A program made the translations under genes and the position numbers. Shown here in pieces: positions 59,903 through 64,000 of a stretch of 64,000 nt of DNA (within the stretch, counting starts at the first letter, position 1; each line of letters begins with the position of its first letter). The notes under the pieces are model-generated. The model was not told where the DNA came from. It worked only from the letters and a program-made list of their open reading frames with translations, and searched no databases. The stretch is from Gemmatimonas groenlandica. GTDB lineage: Bacteria > Gemmatimonadota > Gemmatimonadetes > Gemmatimonadales > Gemmatimonadaceae. The stretch spans positions 4,402,001-4,466,000 of the forward strand of contig NZ_CP053085.1 in assembly GCF_013004105.1 (NCBI RefSeq), read 5' to 3'.

Positions 59903-60915
59903 TTGGTGAAGATCGCCTTGGGGATCATGACGTGCGCCCCCACGTTGCCGTCTACCAGCTGCGTGATGCGCACGTCGCACGCGACGCTCGTGAGCATGTA
60001 GGCGTCGTCCTTCGAGAGCCCCTTGGTTTGCAGGAACTCGATCGCCTGACGCAGCGCCGTCTTGGTGGCGACCACGAGGTCCTTGTCGGCGCCCATCGTG
60101 ATCCAATGCGTGGGCGTTTCGCCGCGCGGCCAGGTGAGCTTCAGGTCCTTCCGCACGATCACTTCGAGAACCCCGGTCAGCGACGTTTCGAGCGCGGTGA
60201 TGTCCACTTCACCGTCGCCCTGTCCGGCGTGACCGTCGCCCACTTCCAGCAGCGCCCCCGGTACGTGCACGGGGATGAACAACGTCGTGCCGGCCACCAG
60301 CTCCTTGTTGTCCAGATTGCCGGCGTGAATATCGGGCGGCGCGCTGCTCACGCGACCTCGTGACGGTGGCGGGGCCACACCGATGCTGCCGAAGAACGGA
60401 CGCAGGGGGATGTCGATGCCCGGCGCGAAGCGGGCCATCATCTTCTTCGCGTCGAGCGGGATTATGCGCATCTTCGCGTACGGAAAGTCTTCCGGAATGA
60501 AGCCGCTGGTACGCCCGAAGGCGTTGTAGGCGTACGGAATCGCCAGGTCGACCTTCTTGATGCGCACCTCGAGCACGTCGCCCGGCTCGGCCCCTTCCAC
60601 GAAAATCGGGCCGGTCAGAATGTGTCCGCCAGGACCGCGATCCTTCACCTGATCGGTGATCGCGCGCAGGGCCGGTTCCACGTCTTCCGGCTTCACGCCG
60701 GCGCCCTCCAATCGCGTGGGATTGGACGTGATCAGCGTGCCGATCGTGACCTCGTCGCCCGACTTGATGCGCAGCACCGGCTTGGTTTCTGACCAATAGT
60801 GCCCGACGGCCACCGTTTCCGGTGTGGGCATGAGGCGGTGCTTCGTCTGCGCGCCGAGCGCGGTGGACAACAGGCCGCTGCCAAGGCAGAGGAGAAAAAT
60901 CGGGCGAACGGTCAT
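59893..60915 (-). CDS. Secreted acetamidase/formamidase-family protein
   Basis: 340 residues from ATG 60915. A signal peptide (MTVRPIFLLCLGSGLLSTALGAQ) is present, unusual for a family whose studied members are cytoplasmic. Family motifs are GDEVTIGTLITSN, GHILTGPIFVEGAEPGDVLEVRIKKVDL, FGSIGVAPPPSRGRVSSAPPDIHAGNLDNKEL, GDGHAGQGDGEVDITALET and DAYMLTSVACDVRITQLVDG. The His and Asp in GDGHAGQGDGEVD and PDIHAGN are likely metal ligands. The enzyme should hydrolyse small amides in the periplasm. Convergent with the beta-helix gene. Confidence 0.87.
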   Translation of the reverse strand: MTVRPIFLLCLGSGLLSTALGAQTKHRLMPTPETVAVGHYWSETKPVLRIKSGDEVTIGTLITSNPTRLEGAGVKPEDVEPALRAITDQVKDRGPGGHILTGPIFVEGAEPGDVLEVRIKKVDLAIPYAYNAFGRTSGFIPEDFPYAKMRIIPLDAKKMMARFAPGIDIPLRPFFGSIGVAPPPSRGRVSSAPPDIHAGNLDNKELVAGTTLFIPVHVPGALLEVGDGHAGQGDGEVDITALETSLTGVLEVIVRKDLKLTWPRGETPTHWITMGADKDLVVATKTALRQAIEFLQTKGLSKDDAYMLTSVACDVRITQLVDGNVGAHVMIPKAIFTKGK

Positions 60916-60935
60916 GCGGCGGCTCCGAGGGGAGG

Positions 60936-60983
60936 CAAAAACGAAAAAGGCACGGGCACCACGCAATGTGGTGGCTCCGTGCC
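60936..60983 (-). terminator. Intrinsic terminator for the PYP-like gene
   Basis: Read on the minus strand: a stem of GGCACGG...CCACCAC with GTGGTGC...CCGTGCC (14 pairs, small asymmetry of two bases) around a 5-nt loop, followed by TTTTTCGTTTTT. It lies 27 bp after the stop of the PYP-like gene and 21 bp before the amidase start, so it isolates the two. Confidence 0.85.
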
Positions 60984-61009
60984 CATTCCGTCGACCCGCG
61001 TTGCCCGAC

Positions 61010-61480
61010 TCAGGCCACGCGATCGGCGATCTGTGCGTTGCCGTAGGCTGGTGTCTCCCGGATGGCCGACATGCCGTGTGACGCGGTGTTCCGCATGAAC
61101 GGGGAGCCGTCGGGCTGACCCACGAACAGCCACATGGTTCTGGTGCGCATCGAGAAATACTGCCGGACCATCACGCGTCGCGGCATCAGGCTGCACGAGA
61201 AGGTGAAGCTGAACGTGTCGTCGAGCTGGCATTCCGCCACGCCGTCCAGAAACCGTCCGTAGAACTCGGGGACGTTGGCGCTGGGCGCGACTTCGAAGAA
61301 ATAGTGCTGGCCGAGCGGGCGTGGCAGCATGTCCGCGTTTTCGGCCTCGGCGCGGTTGTACGACAGAATCCGACCGTCGACGTCCAGTTGGACGACGCCG
61401 TAGGGGATAGCATCAAGTTCCTCGACCGTGAGACGATCGAGGAACGGCGCGAGCATTCGTGATGTCGTGTCGAGCGGCAT
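61010..61480 (-). CDS. Photoactive-yellow-protein-like PAS protein lacking the chromophore cysteine
   Basis: 156 residues. Residues 21-125 follow the PYP (PAS-fold) sequence closely: ELDAIPYGVVQLDVDGRILS then YNRAEAENAD, YFFEVAPSANVPEFYGRF and FTFSCSLMPRRVMVRQYF. In Halorhodospira PYP the coumaric acid is bound to Cys69 in VAPC and contacts Tyr42 and Glu46. Here Tyr41 and Glu45 are kept, but the Cys position reads Ser67 (VAPS). The protein therefore should not carry a covalent chromophore of the PYP kind. It has an extra 30-residue tail (MRNTASHGMSAIRETPAYG). No kinase domain is attached, so it is a stand-alone sensor or binding domain. Followed by a strong terminator. Confidence 0.8.
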   Translation of the reverse strand: MPLDTTSRMLAPFLDRLTVEELDAIPYGVVQLDVDGRILSYNRAEAENADMLPRPLGQHYFFEVAPSANVPEFYGRFLDGVAECQLDDTFSFTFSCSLMPRRVMVRQYFSMRTRTMWLFVGQPDGSPFMRNTASHGMSAIRETPAYGNAQIADRVA

Positions 61481-61672
61481 TCAACTACCCAGACGAGTCG
61501 GCATGTCCAAGGCCGTCATCGACCGTGCAACACCCGCTACCCTTCCCAATCTCGGGACGGGGCCTCTCCGACTTGAGGAGTTTGGTCCCTGATTCCGAGA
61601 ATGGTCTGTCACCATGACGGCTTAGCCTGTCACGCGTTGCCGACCTGCTCCCCTAGCGCGAGATTCCCGCCC

Positions 61673-63592
61673 ATGAACATCTCCTGGATCGATTGGGTCA
61701 TCGCGGCGGCCTCCATTCTGGTGTGCTTCGTCCCTGCGCTCTTCCTGGCGAAGCGCTCGGGGGCCAGCACCTCGGAATTCTTTGCCTCGGGTCGCTCGGT
61801 ACCCTGGTGGCTGGCCGGCTTGTCGATGGTGGCCACGACCTTCTCGTCGGATACGCCGAACTGGGTCACCGAGCAGGTACGCCGCTACGGCGTGGCCGGT
61901 AACTGGCAGTGGTGGGCGTTCGTGCTCACCGGCGTGGCCACGGTGTTCTTCTTTGCGCGGTTGTGGCGTCGCTCGGGCGTGATGACCGACCTCGAGTTCT
62001 ACGAGCTCCGCTACTCGGGGAAGTCGGCGTCGGTGGTGCGCGGCTTTCGCGCGGTGTACCTGGGTCTGTTCTTCAATTGCTTCATCATGGGCATGGTGAC
62101 GTTGGCGGCGTGCAAGATCGCCAACATCCTGTTTGGCCTCGCGCCGTGGCAGACGATCGTGATCTGCGGCGTGCTCAACGTGGCGTTCGCGGCGCACTCC
62201 GGGCTCTGGGGTGTGCTGGTGATCGACATGATCCAGTTCTTCATCAAGATGACGGCGGTGTTCGCGGCCGCGTGGTTCTCGCTGGTGGAAGTCGGTCGCC
62301 GTCTGGCCGGTGAGCCCAGTGGCTGGCTCGGTCTCAAGCTCCTCACGGAGCGGTTGTCCACGTTGCAGGTAGTGCAGAGCACGACCGCGAACGCGCAGCC
62401 GGTGATGTCGGTGAAGGACGGCACCGGGCAGCCCATTCTCGACATGCTGCCCAACTTCAGCATGTCGGAGTTGGCGCTCATGATCTTCATTCTGCCGATC
62501 GCGGTGAGCTGGTGGGCCAACTGGTATCCGGGGGCCGAGCCGGGTGGTGGGTCGTATATCGCGCAGCGGATGTTGGCGTCGAAGTCGGAGAAGGATTCGC
62601 TGGGCGGCACGTTGTTCTTCAACATCGCGCACTACGTGCTGCGTCCGTGGCCGTGGATCATCACCGCGCTCTGTTCGATCATCGTGTATCCCGATCTGGC
62701 GTCGATCCAGGCCGCGTTTCCGAATGCCGACGCGTCGTTGATCGGTCACGATTCGGCCTTCCCGGCCATGCTCAAATTCCTGCCGGTGGGTTTTGTCGGG
62801 CTGATGATCGGTGGATTGTTGGCGGCCAATTCGTCGACGATTCTCACGCACTTGAACTGGGGCTCGTCGTATCTCGTGCACGACTTCTACCGTCGCTTCA
62901 TCAAGAAGGACGGCAGTGAAGCGCATTACGTGAACGCGGGCCGTCTGTCCACCATCGTGTTGTACATCGTGGCGGCGCTGCTGAGTCTCACGATGAGCTC
63001 CGCGCAGCAGGCATTTCAGGTGTTGTTGTCGATTGGTGCGGGCACGGGGCTGCTGTACATCGCGCGCTGGTTCTGGTGGCGCGTGTCGGCGTGGTGTGAG
63101 ATCGTGGCGATGGTGATGTCGCTGATCACCTCACTCGCCGTACCCTACTTCATGCCCGGCGCCGGCTTCGCCACGACGACAATCGTGCAGGTGGGCATCA
63201 CCACTGTGGCGTGGTTGATCACGGCGTTCGTGGGTCCCACGACCGATCGCGCCACGCTGATCGCGTTCGTGCAGAAGGTGAAGCCGGTGGGTGGCGGGTG
63301 GAGCGAATTGCGTGCGGCGGCGGGTGTTTCCGACGCCGACGTGGCGCAGGAGAATCGCATCGGCGCCGCGTTCGCGGGGTGGATCTCGGGGTGCGTCGTG
63401 ATCTGGTCGTCGCTGTTCGCGATCGGCAACTTCCTGTACGCGTCGGGCGATCCGTCACGGTTGAAGACCGCGTGGATCCTGACTGCGGTGCTGGCCGTGA
63501 GCGGGTTCGTGCTGTTGCGGGTGACGCAGCAATTGTGGACCGACAGTACGGCGTCGCAGGCGCGGGAAGACGCGCGGGTGGCGCGGGGGTAG
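61673..63592 (+). CDS. Sodium:solute symporter (SSS) family transporter
   Basis: 639 residues, 13-15 TM helices. Starts MNISWIDWVIAAASILVCFV. SSS-family patterns: SEFFASGRSVPWWLAGLSMVATTFSSDTPNWV, YGVAGNWQWW, MGMVTLAACKIANILFG and LKFLPVGFVGLMIGGLLAANSSTILTHLNWGSSYLVHDFYRRF. These carriers use a sodium gradient to import sugars, amino acids or organic acids; the solute is unknown. The loop between TM7 and TM8 has a DGTGQPILDMLPNFS stretch. A terminator hairpin follows at 63612. Confidence 0.9.
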   Translation: MNISWIDWVIAAASILVCFVPALFLAKRSGASTSEFFASGRSVPWWLAGLSMVATTFSSDTPNWVTEQVRRYGVAGNWQWWAFVLTGVATVFFFARLWRRSGVMTDLEFYELRYSGKSASVVRGFRAVYLGLFFNCFIMGMVTLAACKIANILFGLAPWQTIVICGVLNVAFAAHSGLWGVLVIDMIQFFIKMTAVFAAAWFSLVEVGRRLAGEPSGWLGLKLLTERLSTLQVVQSTTANAQPVMSVKDGTGQPILDMLPNFSMSELALMIFILPIAVSWWANWYPGAEPGGGSYIAQRMLASKSEKDSLGGTLFFNIAHYVLRPWPWIITALCSIIVYPDLASIQAAFPNADASLIGHDSAFPAMLKFLPVGFVGLMIGGLLAANSSTILTHLNWGSSYLVHDFYRRFIKKDGSEAHYVNAGRLSTIVLYIVAALLSLTMSSAQQAFQVLLSIGAGTGLLYIARWFWWRVSAWCEIVAMVMSLITSLAVPYFMPGAGFATTTIVQVGITTVAWLITAFVGPTTDRATLIAFVQKVKPVGGGWSELRAAAGVSDADVAQENRIGAAFAGWISGCVVIWSSLFAIGNFLYASGDPSRLKTAWILTAVLAVSGFVLLRVTQQLWTDSTASQAREDARVARG

Positions 63593-63611
63593 ATGCGAGT
63601 GGCCAGCAGGA

Positions 63612-63652
63612 AACGCGCGTGTCGTGACCATCGCGGTCGCGGCACGCGCGTT
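63612..63652 (+). terminator. Hairpin after the symporter gene
   Basis: AACGCGCGTGTCGTGAC (63612-63628) pairs with GTCGCGGCACGCGCGTT (63636-63652) at all 17 positions with two G-U pairs, around a 7-nt loop. The ATGCG that follows has no T-run. It starts 20 bp after the stop of the symporter gene, so terminator or 3' stabiliser. Confidence 0.75.
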
Positions 63653-63875
63653 ATGCGTCATAGCCCATGATGTCGGCGATGCCGCGTGTCGCGTTAGCTC
63701 GGTCGATCGAATATCTCGAGCGGAATACGCGCGGGGACGAGGCGCATGGATGCCGTGAACTGGCGGGGTTGCGATGTGGCGGGCCGAGTGGGATCGTGAT
63801 GTGTGCGCCGGAACTCGACGGCTGTCGCGCTGTTATGTCGGTCGAGTGAACAGGCGTTAGCAACTGTCTTGAAAG
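63653..63875. other. Non-coding stretch between symporter and IS110 transposase end
   Basis: No convincing gene is present; the two short frames here lack family similarity. A possible stem GAACTCGAC / GTCGAGTG occurs near 63811-63847. Because the transposase reads leftwards and stops at 63876, this stretch should contain the right-hand (3') end of an IS110/IS1111-type element, whose exact border is not visible. Confidence 0.4.
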
Positions 63876-64000
63876 TCAAGCGACTACGAGTATCGCTGTC
63901 GCGGCTTTCGCGCTCCACGTGGTTTTGGTTCGCATCATCGTATTGAGGATGGTGAGCAGTTTCCGCATACACGCGACGAGCGCGAGCTTCTTGGGCTTTC
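63876..64000 (-). mobile_element. IS110-family transposase, C-terminal fragment (cut by window edge)
   Basis: Reading leftwards from the right edge, the frame gives KPKKLALVACMRKLLTILNT then MMRTKTTWSAKAATAILVVA and a TGA at 63876-63878. KK.AL.A.MRKLL.ILN.M....W is the standard C-terminal end of IS110/IS1111 transposases (Transposase_20 domain). The rest of the gene, including the DEDD catalytic domain, lies beyond the window, so completeness cannot be judged. IS110 elements use a bridge RNA encoded in a flanking non-coding end. Confidence 0.85.

Noticed and set aside
63651-63972. Short frames (60-92 codons) near the right edge as genes
   Set aside because: None has a family match; the frame that does make sense here is the IS110 C-terminus ending at 63876.

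Overview
The window is 64 kb of GC-rich chromosomal DNA from a Gram-negative-type bacterium. The gene repertoire best fits Gemmatimonadota (Gemmatimonas-like). This is inference, based on two giant VPS10/BNR-repeat exoproteins, M28 and penicillin-acylase exoenzymes, many signal peptides ending in A-x-A-Q, a type II pantothenate kinase and a lone PilT-like ATPase. No rRNA or tRNA gene, CRISPR array or prophage was seen. The only mobile-element piece is the C-terminus of an IS110-family transposase cut by the right edge.

Layout. 1-6.5 kb: two secreted or lipid-anchored proteins, a Gly-rich lipoprotein, a large hairpin/tandem repeat, group 2 truncated haemoglobin, rsmD, a penicillin-acylase homologue and coaW. 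6.5-16 kb: a hybrid sensor kinase carrying a 61-bp palindrome in its linker, a 1382-residue GH18-NodB-GT2-VirJ fusion, and divergent mprF. 16-20.4 kb: an OmpR/EnvZ-type pair and an M28 peptidase. 20.5-28 kb: a BNR exoprotein, an HDAC-like deacetylase, a PQQ-type sugar dehydrogenase, DinB, lipoprotein RidA and bestrophin. 28-35 kb: a PilT-like ATPase with a doubled N-terminal domain, DUF4184, a four-gene operon (DUF3429, arylamine NAT, MFS, TPR) and an aminotransferase. 35-44 kb: a 57-residue membrane protein, an alpha/beta hydrolase with a GXWXG protein and a phosphodiesterase, DUF4956 with a CotH-like protein, a KdpDE-like pair and an alcohol dehydrogenase. 44-54 kb: the second BNR exoprotein, two hypotheticals, ChaN, a histidine kinase, a MerR/TipA regulator behind a textbook MerR-type promoter, and a Kef/YbaL antiporter. 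54-64 kb: PhoD, a degenerate M48 peptidase, an ICMT-like methyltransferase, a NosD/PA14 beta-helix protein, a secreted amidase, a photoactive-yellow-protein-like PAS protein lacking the chromophore cysteine, an SSS symporter and the IS110 fragment.

The strongest unexplained signal is in the intergenic DNA. Several gene ends carry long imperfect inverted repeats whose arms are built from a short, repeated word. At least four unrelated sequence families share this architecture (words CGCTAAGAGT, TCAGA, CGCAGAG, CGCGAAG), and two of the families occur twice. In the first family a left-arm unit pairs along its whole length with a right-arm unit only when G-U pairs are allowed, so the fold is one of plus-strand RNA. 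The most interesting protein-level observation is the fusion of a poly-GlcNAc-type synthesis/modification enzyme to a VirJ/AcvB lipase domain, encoded divergently from mprF. That places synthesis and probable hydrolysis of lysyl-phosphatidylglycerol side by side.
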